Under the pieces are notes generated by a model. The model did no database searches, had not been told where the DNA came from, and saw nothing but the letters and a program-made list of their open reading frames with translations. DNA of 64,000 bases, taken from NCBI GenBank assembly GCA_022661535.1, contig JAKULF010000008.1, forward strand, positions 2,914,001 through 2,978,000. The letters are read 5' to 3'. Origin of the DNA: Eutypa lata (Eukaryota > Ascomycota > Sordariomycetes > Xylariales > Diatrypaceae). The stretch's first letter is position 1; each line of letters begins with the position of its first letter. Positions 22,836 through 34,222 of the stretch are shown piece after piece. Both the position numbers and the translations under genes were made by a program.

Positions 22836-23861
22836 CTAGACTCTACCCACCAAGTCAGCCAAATCCTTCGTACCCAGCTCAAACGTCTGCTCTGGGATTG
22901 GACAAACGTCCACCGAAGCCTCATCCACTTCCAACCCCCAAAGCGGCCTGCCCGTACTCTCAATCCGACGGAGAAACCGCTGGAACGTGTGGCGGCCTGT
23001 TCTACCATCGTGCTTCAAATCCTCCAGGAAACGACGCACCTCGGCGTCATCGGGGACGCTCCGGTCAATCCATAGAATACCGTAGTGCTGGAGGCTGGGG
23101 AAATGTGCGCCCAACCAACCGAAGCACGCATCCTTCACCAGGTACTCTCCCAGGGCAACCTGCTCCGCTGCCCTACAGAATTTGTCTGTGGGGGGCCGCA
23201 GCACCGTTCCGTAGTTGACATTAGCCTCGGCGCAGCGGGGCGGGTCCTCACAGGCGCGAGCCAGCCGGCGGATCTTCCAGACGGTCTGATCGGGCAGCGG
23301 CTCCGTGGCCAGCCGGTCCGGCTTCGGAAGCCTCCAGAAAAACCGCACGTCGTCGAAGTTCTGGCGGATGAGCATGAAGGTATCCCGGATGACGCTGACG
23401 TATAGCGTGCCCATGACGACGGATTCGGCGCTCTTTCCCATCCGCTCGACGGCTTCGTCCAGCCGGGCGCGAGTCAGGCCCTCCCTCGGTGTCGGCGTGC
23501 CGTGGAAGCAGTTGCTGATGAGACTTGGCAGCATGCGGACCTCGAGCTTCAGCTCGTAGAAGGCGGTCCCCTCGCTGCGGCTCTCGCGGTTGGTGGAGAG
23601 TAAGGGGCTGATGAGGTTGCGATTCGGCTTGACGATGATCCGGAACGTGGTCTGGTCTAGGAAGGCCACGCGCTTCGAGCACTCGTTGATGAGCGCGTAC
23701 TTCCAAATGGAGGTGCGTACCTCTGCGGGAAGTTCTGGGAAGCGCCCGAAGGTGTCGAGCGGACCTGGAGCCATAGTAGGGGCTGGCTGGTCGTCGGGAA
23801 CAGTAAGTTGATTCATCGGTTGGTCACACGTCTGCTGTGGCGTGGAGGTGTTGTGGTCCAT
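22836..23861 (-). CDS. 2EXR domain-containing protein
   Basis: Intron-less ORF of 341 aa starting at ATG 23859-23861. After a Pro/Thr/Gln-rich leader, residues 38-57 read FGRFPELPAEVRTSIWKYAL, the hallmark opening of the 2EXR family (F..FP.LP.E.R..IW..A), which is greatly expanded in filamentous ascomycetes and has no assigned biochemical function. The following regions (PLLSTNRESRSEGTAFYE, a common helix in this family; then VRFFWRLPKPDRL and WLGAHFPSLQHYGILWID) fit an LRR-less, F-box-like cytosolic protein. No signal peptide or membrane segment. G+C-rich and well-formed throughout, with dense shadow frames on the other strands. Function is inferred only as family membership. Confidence 0.85.
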   Translation of the reverse strand: MDHNTSTPQQTCDQPMNQLTVPDDQPAPTMAPGPLDTFGRFPELPAEVRTSIWKYALINECSKRVAFLDQTTFRIIVKPNRNLISPLLSTNRESRSEGTAFYELKLEVRMLPSLISNCFHGTPTPREGLTRARLDEAVERMGKSAESVVMGTLYVSVIRDTFMLIRQNFDDVRFFWRLPKPDRLATEPLPDQTVWKIRRLARACEDPPRCAEANVNYGTVLRPPTDKFCRAAEQVALGEYLVKDACFGWLGAHFPSLQHYGILWIDRSVPDDAEVRRFLEDLKHDGRTGRHTFQRFLRRIESTGRPLWGLEVDEASVDVCPIPEQTFELGTKDLADLVGRV

Positions 23862-25587
23862 GGTTTCAGTCGTGTAAATGTCAATTCGTGGTAAAAGCCT
23901 GTGTCAAATAACAGCACTGATAGTACTACGTCAGCCGATGTTGTTGTAGAAAGATACGCAAACACTGTATTATTAGCAGTCCTGGGCGAAAGCTAATGTC
24001 GGGCCAGTTTCTTCTCTGCTCGATTTTGATAAGAAATGAGACCTACGCGGTGATGAAATCAGGCAATGATAGATGGAGATCGCAACTTCTTGATTGGGAT
24101 GTTGAAGGAAGTGTGGAGAGAAGAAAAAGAGATGTGTGGAGAGAAGAGAATTGTAAATGGAAAAGGTGTAGGAGGAGTACTGGTAATGGTGTTAAATTGA
24201 CGTCAGACAACAACAATGCTTTTGATAAACCAGTAGAAGAGTCCCGGTGAACAATATGAAATGTGCATATTATTACTCACTTCGCTTAGGATCAGACGTT
24301 TTCATCCACAAAATCTGTATTCGGCCAAGCAATCGTACTGGTGGAATACTTGTAAATGCACACCGTTGTGTATTAGGCTGGAGGAATAGGCTAAGCAATG
24401 CATTGGATACCTAGGTAGTATATGGCTATGTTTAGGACATATTTAAGCGCGACATTTGATGCATATCAACGCTAGTATGATTGCCTGCCCAAATATAGAT
24501 TTGGCGTTCCAAGTGGAAGACGAAACGAAACGGCTGATCCTAGGCAGGAACGTCATGATATATCAGAGGAATCTTGTTACATCTAGGTATAGGCGTAACG
24601 ACATATGTTTACTACTATTTAGGTACATACCTATGAACATGTACCTTCTGCAAGAGGTATTTAATAGCTACATAGTGATGAATATTATAGTTTAGGTCAC
24701 TGGTGACAACTGATGGCTCCCACGACTACATCGAGGTAGCTGGATATGTTCAAGCTAGAGCTGACACCACAAACATTAGTAGTAAGCATTACGTAAGTCG
24801 ATGACTTAGACACTTAAATGACCATAGGTAGCATGATATCCTAGTAGATCATGTCGGACGCAAGAGTGATGTAGAGTCCTAGTAGCTTGCTCCTTCATGA
24901 CAAAACATTTTTTAGCATTGATAAAATTACTGCCATATTCGAAAATAATGTGTCGTTATCCTTGATAGCCCGATACTGTAACTTACCACTGTCTAGTATA
25001 ACACTTCGAATGTGGTTCAATACAGCGTCATTTATTTTGGTAGAGATACCAGGGGAGAGCTTTGGCCTTTGCATTCGCATAAAATTAGTGTTGCCTGCAA
25101 TGTACTAGCTTAGGGTATTCTAGAAATGGATTCCGTGGAGTGGCCTATTGTTTTCAAGGACTATTTTTCCTACTAAAAATTATATATTAAGCCTAGTCTA
25201 GTACACTATGTCAATGCCGGTGGTCAGATGCGTTGCGTCGAAATGGTATGCTGACTTCAGCATAGGGTGTATTGTTACCCTCTCTTGATAAATTTACAGA
25301 GACCCGGATTAGCTACCTGCCGGCGGGTGCCTGACTCGAAAGGATTTTTCTGTCCCTCCTGGAGTGAGTTGTGCAATGTGTACTCCGGACTAGTTACTGT
25401 CGAGGATCCACGGACAGATCTCTGGCACTCCAGCTGTTCCGCCTTTGGGAACTTGTCATATTCTATTAGTTGAATGTAGAACGATCGTACGGATTTTAGG
25501 ATGTTGACATTCGATTCAAGAACTGTAACTGCACTGTTGGTTATATCTTCGTATTGTTGGATAAATCCTACGGGTCCGGGCTCGAGC
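23862..25587. other. Intergenic, no gene seen
   Basis: No supported gene over about 1.7 kb. The frame at 23996-24250 is purine-rich low-complexity sequence (repeated GGAGAGAAGA words). The frames at 24456-24695 and 24887-25108 have little protein-like quality. Confidence 0.45.
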
Positions 25588-26126
25588 CTAACCCGTCTGG
25601 CTTGATCGCCGATTTGGAGAACGTGAAATGTCTACTGCCTCGTAACCACTCAATCCGGAGTGGATGACAATGTTTCTTACCAAATTATCAATGATCTCTT
25701 CGAGTGATTGGACATGTGCTCTCCATTCTTCGGTAGACCATTGTTCACAGAGTATATGGACATCTAAGCTTGATGTGAATGTTTGTGAAAAATGAATAAA
25801 AGCTCTCCTTATGGTTATCATACTCAGGATAAAGTTGCTCTAACAGCTCCATGAGGATCGCCAAACATCCACAACTAGCCACAGTTATAGCCTAGATCAA
25901 ATAGATGATGTATGGCAGCTGGACGTATCTTCCATAACTTGTTAACTGCGGCTTTGTCGTCAACTTCTATTAGTGCAATAGTTTTCAAATTGTAACACAT
26001 CCGGTACCTTCTACCCGACCGGTTTAGATCAGGTAGAATAACTCCCTTGTCAGGTTCGCAAAGCACTTTATTGTCTTTTAGCTTCGCCTTCACTATTAAC
26101 ACTCGACTGATTAGGCAGTTAGCCAA
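25588..26126 (-). pseudogene. Relic resembling CorA-like transporter-domain protein
   Basis: The minus strand carries coding-like pieces in different frames. 26126-25875 ends with NKLWKIRPAAIHHLFDLGYN before a stop. The same frame continues past the stop as LWMFGDPHGAVRATLS. An overlapping frame reads ILMELLEQLYPEYDNHKESF, and a third frame from about 25815 reads IHFSQTFTSSLDVHILCEQW..EEWRAHVQSLEEIIDNLV. Joining them needs one stop removed and at least two frameshifts. The (K)IR.AAIHH.FD pattern followed by a W-containing EEWR..VQ.LE segment recalls fungal proteins with a CorA-like transporter domain at the N-terminal side of membrane helices; this is from memory and tentative. No membrane helices are left downstream. 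Confidence 0.4.
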
Positions 26127-26673
26127 TTAGCTCATCAAGCCTTGACGCCCCTAATCCTAAGCATCACAAGTTTCGGTGAGCAATGTTCAGCCAGCCTGCG
26201 TCGTGCATATACTGTTATCCTGTACCATTATCATCTGACGGGAAATTGTGGTTCAGGATTCATTGCTCATAATATCTTTACATCATAGACCTTGTAGGTA
26301 AAGACAGCCAAGGGGTAGGAGATAGGTAGGTATAGCTAGTGAGCCAAGTAAAGGGCAGGTCAAGGTTATAACTTTGGTTAGGTAGATGGTGGTGGCAGAT
26401 GGCAGGTGGCAGGTGGCAGCAAGTGTCAAAAAGTAATAAGGGGCTAGCATTACACGCACGATAAGACATATATCAATGACTACAATCTTACCAAACCTGC
26501 GCTTCAACACCGAGTGCAACTTGAGAAATAGATCAATGGGAATACTGATAAATAATTAAAACAACACGCAGCTAAGAACAATAGCAGCCAACCATTTACC
26601 AGCCTTTTTTCTGGACCTTTTATCTCAACTTTTGACACAAACGAGGATATGGCTTCGATGATTACCCCAACCC
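26127..26673. other. Intergenic, 3' flank of arg1
   Basis: No gene. Contains a short GGTGGCAG/ATGGCAGG tandem tract at about 26390-26420 and the 3' flank of the argininosuccinate synthase gene. Confidence 0.5.
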
Positions 26674-29197
26674 TCAAACTTCCGTAAGGGGCTTTCCATC
26701 TTTCTCCTTCTGTAGGCCGTACTTCTTGAGGCGGATCTGTAACTGTTATTAGTAACAACTTTCTCTGATATATAGACAAACATGGAGTGAGCTTACCGCG
26801 TTGATGGCGATGAATCCCGTGGTGTCCATGGGCTGTAACCCAATTATTAGTACTCTGTCTTCGCGAATACTCTGGATACATGTAGGTTTTACGTACAGAA
26901 AAGGTGTCGAGTGAGTCCATGGAAGCTATAAGAACACAAGTTAGTTATAATAATGCAAGATGAGTTGAGAATATCGTGATCTCTTACCATCCTCTTCGCT
27001 GTATAGATTGCTCGATTCGCTACTACGGCCCAAGACATAAGTCTGGCCCTTGTAGGCCATCATCCGGACCTGCCCGTTCACGCTTTCCTGGGAGAAGACG
27101 ATAGAATTCTCGATGAATTCTCTCTCGGGTGAGAAGTACATGCCGTTGTAGAGCTGGCGAGACCATGACAGCGTGCAAAACTGGTCACGGAGCTCACGGA
27201 CTCGGGAGTCTAACACTAGGCCCTCTGTGTTTCGAAGTTAGCGACCACCAATCCAACAAGTTTTGAGATTTCAAGCGTAACCCAGGGCTTGTTTGAGGAT
27301 CTTTAGGGGCTTCAGGGGTAAAATACCAAGATCGATATGGGCAAGACGAGCGATGGTTAGACCCGGAGTATCGTAGCAGCCACGGCTCTTCAAACCAACT
27401 ATTGTAAGGTTAGTAAGAAATTATTATAACTAGTAATGTCCACCTACTAAAGCGGTTCTCAACAATATCAATACGGCCGACACCGTGATCATGGCCAATC
27501 TTGTTAAGGAGCTTGAACAGCTCGAGCGAATCGGTCACCTCCTTCTTGTCCTCCGTGATAATCTTGACGGGAACACCCTTCTCAAAGAACAGGGTGAAGT
27601 GGTAGGGCTTGTCCGGCGCATCCTCAGGGTCGATTGTCTGTGTCCAAAGTTCCTTGGGCGGGGTATAATCAACGTTTTCGAGAGCGCCAGCCTCATAACT
27701 AGGTTGAGCCATGTCAGCTATAACCATCCGTGACACTAGCAAAAGAACATTTGCATTATCATACCTGCAGTGAACCAAGTTCGAATCCATTGACCAAGGC
27801 TGTTGGGGAAAAATCGATGTTAGCTTTATATAAACAGAACATGGTATGAGTGTGGTCAGATTAAAAGACATACAGCCTTAGGAGTTGATGACACAGCGAT
27901 GTTATGCAGCTTAGCAAAATCGAGGAGATCATTCCGGCCTTGATTCTGTTAGCTAGGTACTTGGACACCCAAATACAATGTATATACGAACCCTTGAACT
28001 TCTCAATAAACTCTGGCATTCTCCAAGGTGCGAGGATCTCGCAGGTCGGAAGTAGGGCATAAAATGCCAGCTCGAATCTGACTTGATCGTTGCCCTGTTA
28101 GATTAGAAGTCAGCGCCAGTGCTACTCGTTATGAGACGAGATATTACAAACCTTGCCAGTGCAGCCATCTGTCATTGATTATGATGAGTAAGCAGATATT
28201 CTCATAGCAGCAAGCTACTATATGAATTATGCCAAATCATTTCTCAGAAGTGGCAGCAGCTTTAGTGACATTTACTTACGAGAGAGAATCTGCAATAGAA
28301 GGCAATTAGCAATCGAATTTATATAGTGTGACTTGACACTAGTTCCGAATATGGTCCAGACAAAATAGGGGCGCTTTCACCATTCTCTCAGGTGATTGGA
28401 ATGAAATTACTAACAGTGCAGTTCTCCTCCTTAGCTACTCTGACTTGTTCCCGCGCGATGATCGGTCTAGCGAGCGAGGTTCCAAGAAGATACCGGTCCT
28501 AATAAGACTAGTCAGAGATTACTCCAATAATGGGGACGCCATATGTCGGGAGACTGACCTCGTAGATGGCATTGCATTGGATCGCCCGGTGAACGATTTC
28601 TTCGACGAACTATGTGACGGATGATTAGCAACGTATGCAATGGCACTAAATTGTAAGATAGGCCCATTGGAACGTACCTCCTTTTGGAGATCACGGATCA
28701 CCATCTTCTCGGCACCGAGGTCGAGAGCCTTCTTCTCGACCTCTGCCCAGTCTTCCTCTTGTCCGACATTTGCGAGATAAGCCTGCGTCGTGGTTAGGTC
28801 GTGAGGGCCAGCTAGGGTGGCATGTACATACGACGACGGTATACCCCTCCAACACCAGATACTTCAGGATTGTCTAGATGTCACCCCATTTAGCTTCCAG
28901 AACATTATATATCGGCGGGGAAAACGTTCGCATACCGAAGTGTCAAGCCCTACGTTGCTGATGTTAGCCTTTCTGTATAAGGGGTGGAAAGTGTGGGCTA
29001 AGATCTCGGGATATTTGAGGACATCTCTTGTAGACAATTGGACTCGAGCATGGTAGTGACGATAGGCGCGCTCGTTAGGGTTCAGGGGAGGGATGAATAC
29101 TTGCCTCCACTGTAGGCCTACAAGCAATTGGTTAGCTATAATAGCTTCTGATGGAACTTGAAGTGATACTCACGAGACAGACGCGACCTTTAGACAT
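26674..29197 (-). CDS. arg1: Argininosuccinate synthase (18 exons)
   Basis: Ligates citrulline and aspartate with ATP to argininosuccinate in arginine biosynthesis. Exons (complement): 29174-29197, 29105-29117, 28936-28949, 28832-28873, 28678-28782, 28559-28609, 28415-28498, 28280-28289, 28152-28168, 27992-28094, 27874-27938, 27765-27799, 27448-27698, 27327-27398, 26988-27224, 26897-26925, 26797-26832, 26674-26736. The coding total is 1251 nt, 416 aa, the usual family length, with the frame kept at every junction. Family blocks: AYSGGLDTS (9-17, ATP-pyrophosphatase loop), [60 protein letters not shown]. All introns have GT..AG except the second, which needs a GC donor (GCAAGT). One exon is only 10 nt. 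All catalytic blocks are intact. A TGACTC motif lies 132 bp upstream of the start. Confidence 0.95.
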
Positions 29198-30128
29198 GAT
29201 TGCTTGTGTGAATAGCTGTAACAACGGCACTAAGTGATGAGTATCGAGGCGAAAGACGCGTGAGGAAGGTCCAAGGTTACAATGGCGTGATGACTAAATT
29301 TGAATTTTACGTTTTGTCTTCCAATTCCGAGTCAGAATTTTATCTAGGAACCCGGTATCGGTAGTGCGGGGTTATCAGCTATGCGTCACATCCCGCCATG
29401 TGGGCTAGTGGGCTACCTTAGCAAACGGAACACATACAAGGGGGGCTACTTACCTGCATGATAGAGCTACTGTAGAGAAAAGATAAGCATTCTGGCTATT
29501 ATCGAATTTGCTATTTTTAATGTGTAACTTGACATCGGATGACTTAGCGTATACAGCCTGACAGCTATGTGAGAAACCTACCTGTCTTAACCATGTCTCT
29601 TCCCGATTGCTGTGAGTAGACTGCCCTACCATGCTCTCTCACTACCTATAGGGCGTCATAATGACATGAGCCTCCTATTCGACGTTAAAATATATCCCAA
29701 GATTGTAGTAATCTGGAGCAGGAAAGAACGTGGCAATCTAGAAAAGAGAGTCACCTAAGAATACTATGGGGCAGAAACCTATAGTGTATTGGGCGAGATG
29801 GGAGATTGGAGAAAATCTAGGTACGTAACATTTGAGCTAATGTAGCTGACGAGGAAGACAGAAAGGGGGCAGACTGCGGGGAGCTGGCTATCTTTATACT
29901 GAAGTATGTTTGGCAAGGGCAGCTTCATCACGCCATACCCAGCTGAGATGATAAGTAAAGCTTGAAGATACTCCACTAGCTTCATGTGTTGTTGTATTAA
30001 TGAGACTACCATTTTACAGTTGAAACCCATACTTGGCGAGACTTCCATGCCTCCTAAGTCTATGCGTGTTGATTTCGGGCCTGTCAAGAGATTACCCAAC
30101 TAGATTCTCAAGTACCAACCTACGCAGT
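29198..30128. other. Upstream region of arg1
   Basis: Intergenic, between arg1 and the bli-3 homologue, both on the minus strand. No gene seen; it holds the TGACTC site described separately. The small minus-strand frames at 29450-29632 and 29779-30099 have no protein-like signature. Confidence 0.5.
29329..29334 (-). promoter_or_regulatory. TGACTC, candidate CPC-1/Gcn4-type site
   Basis: TGACTC on the minus strand, 132 bp upstream of the arg1 start codon and in the same orientation. TGACTC is the core of the site bound by Gcn4 in yeast and by its filamentous-fungal counterpart CPC-1, which raise amino-acid biosynthetic genes in general (cross-pathway) control. A six-base match occurs often by chance; location before an arginine gene is the supporting argument. 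Confidence 0.4.
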
Positions 30129-30825
30129 TCACTGCGGACTAACTCTCCACCGTGTAATCTCATCCTCACCAATCTCCCTCAGCTTATTGACGCTCGCCAC
30201 CTCCCCAGTAAGGGTGCCCCTAGCGACCTCAGCGAGGCGTCCAAGCAACATCTTATCCGTGACGGCGTAGGTGATGGACTGGGTCTTGACGCGGATGATG
30301 CCGATGCGCGGGTCGTTCTCGGACCCGTCGTGCACGCCGTCGCCCAGGTCGCCCAGCCACGCCTTCAGCGTCGGGCTGTAGTACTTCCGGATCACGGCGC
30401 GGTCCGTCTCGATGGTCGTGTCGCCCGCGAACGACGCCCACTGGCCCGAGCTGTCGTAGAACGAGATGTTGGTGTTCGGCTCCGCCTTCAGCTCGTCCGT
30501 CTTGTGCGACTCGGTGTTGGTCGTGAAGGTCAGGTCGACGCCGTTGCCTTCCTGGAACGATGTTGTTAGTTGATAGCCCCTGATCTGTAGCGTGATAGGA
30601 AGTATTCGTGGCTTATATGCGAACCTTGCCTGCGATCGCCATACAGCGAGATACCAGTTTATGGCTGGACGGATCGCGCGTGGTCATCATGCCGAACTTG
30701 CAGGACGAGACGAACTTGGTCACTGCCTCGATCTTCTCCTTTAGGGGTACCTCGTTATCGATATTCTTGTCGTAGTATGGTCCAGAGGATTTATCGCCCG
30801 TATCTGTGTTTGAAAAGGTCGCCAT
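30129..30825 (-). CDS. bli-3: bli-3 homologue, FMN-binding split-barrel protein
   Basis: Two exons, complement of 30625-30825 and 30129-30551 (73-nt phase-0 intron, GTTCGC..CAG), 207 aa. It belongs to the pyridoxamine-5'-phosphate-oxidase-like flavin split-barrel superfamily (general stress protein 26 type). Blocks seen: DNEVPLKEKIE, CKFGMMTTRDPSS, LVSRCMAIA, LTFTTNTESHKTDEL, RKYYSPTLKAWLGDLGDG, DPRIGIIRVKTQSITYA, ASVNKLREI. The order and wording match the blue-light-induced protein BLI-3 of Neurospora and its relatives. No signal peptide; cytosolic. The biochemical substrate in fungi is not established. Light induction is known for the Neurospora gene and only inferred here. It stands upstream of arg1 on the same strand, about 0.9 kb away, with no sign of shared transcription. 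Confidence 0.9.
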
Positions 30826-32549
30826 GATGTGTAATGTCTGTCAATAGGAAACTCTCAGTTTTTGATATGATTAACGGGTAAGAGATATTATAACAGCTTG
30901 GATATTTGTAAATTTTGAGCAGACTATGGTAACGAAGAGCTTTTATTAAAATATCTACTTAACTGCGATGCCTATATACCCTTTTTATGCACCATTTCAT
31001 CATGACTCGTGCAGTTACGTATGCATTGATGCTTGTTAGTATGATTGTATAATACAGCGTTTCATAATGGTGACGTGATACAACCTACAACCGAGACATA
31101 CAGCTCGATGAATCATGAACTTCCCGGTGTTATGAATTTTAATATCCCGGGTTTGTCTAAGGTTGCGCTACTGCACGGTAGATCCCGACTCCTACCCAAA
31201 TTCTCAGGCCGAGGTCCACCACGGACGTGCCTAAGTATAAATAGGCCAGCAACCGGTCGTACATCCCACTTCGAAGGAGTACGACTCGAAGTAACAATCA
31301 TAATAGTAAACGTATGTTAAACCACTCATACCTTATCATAGCATTATATATATTAAGTGACTTGAACGGAGGAGAACGAAAGTTGCTTGTCCTCTACCCA
31401 TTCAAGTCTACAAAGGGGGTTTATGAAGGTGGTAGACTGATGTTTAAAGCTGGTTTTATAGTAGTTATTACTTATCTATATAATTGCAATTGAGAGCATA
31501 ACGTGAAAAATAGTAGGTTTGATATGTAGGGAATACCATTGGAAATATATGGATCTGCCCCTTATACTTATGTACTTGATAACGTATTCCTGGAATAAGG
31601 AGATAAATCTAGCAGAATACGAGAGGACTTTGTGTTTCTTTGTTAATAATGTAAATTGTATCCCAATATCTAAGTCGAGAGCCATTTGTTTTGGCTTTAA
31701 AGCTCTTGGTAAATCATAGGTCTGCTCAATCTGGTAACTCGTCCTGGTTTCCTTGTCGTTTGTAAGTCCTTGGTTTCTTAAAAGCCATAGTCTCAGCGTC
31801 TATTAAGTTTGGTAGAATTTAATAATTTAGAGCGGCTGCTGATAAGAATGTAATTATATCTAGAAATTATGCAAGACTTGGGTCTTCTATCAGTGATCAC
31901 TGTATTAATCATTTTATTAGCTAATAAATCACAGTATCTGTTAAGTGTCTACATATATGATGGCTTTAAAGGTCATCTTGGTCGAACTACTACCTCTAAC
32001 CCCTTAAAGGTTTAACAGTACCTATGTAGGTAATATTGACCTTGATCATGGGCAGAGTAACAACATATTATTTTCCCTAGCATGGATATTCCTAGCAGAC
32101 TATTCTCTAGAATACTGTATCTTGTACTTCTTCACTAATGCCACGTTCTTAGTCTATATGGTTGTTAGCGATTGCTTGACCACGTTATACATTCTTATAT
32201 TGGTTCCTTTTTACTAACATATTTGTATATGGAGATTCCAGCTTTCTTTTTGTTTAGATATAACAGGGCCTTTGTAATAATAATATGTTTTCCTTCAACC
32301 CCGCCATTAACTGGCTGGTACGGTAGAATTAATCAGTCACCTGGGTGATTTACATTACGGACTTAAGCTACATGTAGGCATATCCATAAGGCAGTTATAC
32401 AGTATAGCTGTCAGATTGTCTTTGTATGTATACAGGAAGGTGCGACGACCCAACCCCCACTACCCACTGTTTCTTGGCCATGCCCCTAGAATTATCACCA
32501 AACTTGTCGTCGATAACTTCCTGCGTCGGTGACGGACCTTTCCTTCGGG
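30826..32549. other. Intergenic between bli-3 and SRR1-like genes
   Basis: A+T-rich sequence of about 1.7 kb without a supported gene. Opposing short frames at 31045-31320 and 31476-31719 look like chance. Confidence 0.5.
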
Positions 32550-32654
32550 ATGCTATTGATTCTCTTTATCATAATCGGTTGTTTGGCCTCCCTGGTTCTT
32601 CTAGTCTTTCTAAGTTGTTCTAAGTGTTACCGATTCCTCTCACGATCGCCAACG

Positions 32655-33691
32655 ATGGACGAGATGTGGTTGCGCGAGGCCCCCGACCGAGAGGCACTCC
32701 TGGCGAAAAGGCACGATGACCCTTCACGTCGCTTGACCGTTATCCAACGTGCGAATTGGCTCGTTCAGGCCACAGACAACGAGCGTTTCAGGGAGTCACG
32801 AGACTTGAAGCATCTTCAATGGAAACCGCGGTAAGTTATTTTTCTCTGTCCTATCTATCTTGCTATTTCAATATACTAATTAAATTCGCCTTTCTTGCGT
32901 TTAGAAACAATGGAGTCTACAGTTCCTACGACCTTAATTTCGTCTTTAACAAGTTCACCCAGGCAAAGAAGATGTGGGACGAAAGCAAAGATTGTGATGA
33001 GTTGAAGCACACTATCGAGACTCTTGTCGACGCTGGAAAGCTCCAAAATGTCAAGAAAATCGCCTGTTTTGGGCTTGGCCAATTCTTTCATGACATTAAG
33101 GGAGAACTGCGCGACCACCGATTAACTAGCCAGTCTTGGAGATGCCTGGGTCAACATGCCGCAGCACTTACAATTGCTGGCGTGTTGAACATCAAACAAG
33201 GGGGGGAGAAGGTCGCTCTGTTTGCACAGGATCCAGCGTACTTCGAACATGACAAAGCCGTTCTTCGTCACTTCGGCTTCAAGATCATGGACGGGAGTCA
33301 TGGCGTTCAAGAAGGATTCGTTGAGGTGGACGAGCGCACCTTTGTCATGTGTGTGAATTTCGGAGACCGTGTCCAGCAGGTTGTCTGCGAGACATCCCGA
33401 CCGGCAGCCATGATCGTAAGCAGTTTTCAGAGTTATCAACCCCTTTTACAGCGTGTTTGCGAGTACACGTCTTTGCCAACAGGGATTCCTGTTCCTAGAA
33501 CATGATTCAGACCCCGTGAACCCTTGCTACTTATCTAGAAAGCGACAAAAGCTAACGAGATATCACAGTGGGCAGTCCCTGAGGAATCGTGCCAATGCTG
33601 CCGCAACAACCAACTCCATTCGTCCCCAACAACGGATATTCTTGCGAGAGAATACTGGGAGACACAGCCTTCCTTCCTGAGACGCGCATAG
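32655..33691 (+). CDS. SRR1-like domain protein
   Basis: Model of four exons: 32655-32830, 32905-33415, 33483-33515, 33569-33691, giving 280 aa. Intron 1 (GTAAGT..TAG) is well supported because it joins ..LQWKPR to NNGVYSSYDL in frame. Introns 2 (GTAAGC..CAG) and 3 (GTGAAC, CTAAC, CAG) are less certain; they were chosen because they keep a protein-like frame ending in SPTTDILAREYWETQPSFLRR. The central region carries the SRR1 signature: IACFGLGQFF, then VALFAQDPAYFEHDKAVLRHFGF. SRR1 proteins are linked to light/clock signalling in plants; fungal members are uncharacterised. An upstream in-frame ATG at 32550 would add a hydrophobic N-terminus (LLILFIIIGCLASLVLLVFL); I prefer 32655 because the family lacks such a segment. 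Confidence 0.75.
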
Positions 33692-33892
33692 GATGCCGAC
33701 CATTTGGGCGAGTTGGTGTCAGGGCCAGAGGCCCGCAAAACCAGTGATGTCCAAACGGATCATCATGTCCATGACCTCACCAAGGAGGAGAAGGACCACT
33801 GGTGCCAGGTGGTTTGTGCCGGCGGGGAGATGCCCCTGCGACGACACAGGGTGCTGTCGGTGTCCTCTTTGTACGTCCTCAGAGAGCCGTAA

Positions 33893-34222
33893 TGAATGTG
33901 CTGGAGGTGTTGTGCTAAAGGGAAATGGAATGCGCTATAGATAATTTTGCTTAGGGAAAATGAGAAATACCATTCTTGCAATTATCTTAAATTTATCGTA
34001 AAATCCGAATAATCATGAGGTTATGCTGCTGTTTGTAGAATAATCACCAGTTATTACTTAGTAGGCAGGTATTATTTAAATCGTAATATCTGAGGGTATC
34101 ACCAACCACAACTAGAGTAAGACCTTTTGTAGACGAGTAAAGAAGAATTGAAATAGAGTGTTAATTGTTATAAGCCCCTCTGCACATATACATCTATAGA
34201 TTCATAGTCGCTGTTTCCTCCA
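33893..34222. other. Intergenic between converging genes
   Basis: A+T-rich 3' flank shared by the SRR1-like gene (plus) and the Ldh_2 gene (minus). No gene seen. Confidence 0.5.
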
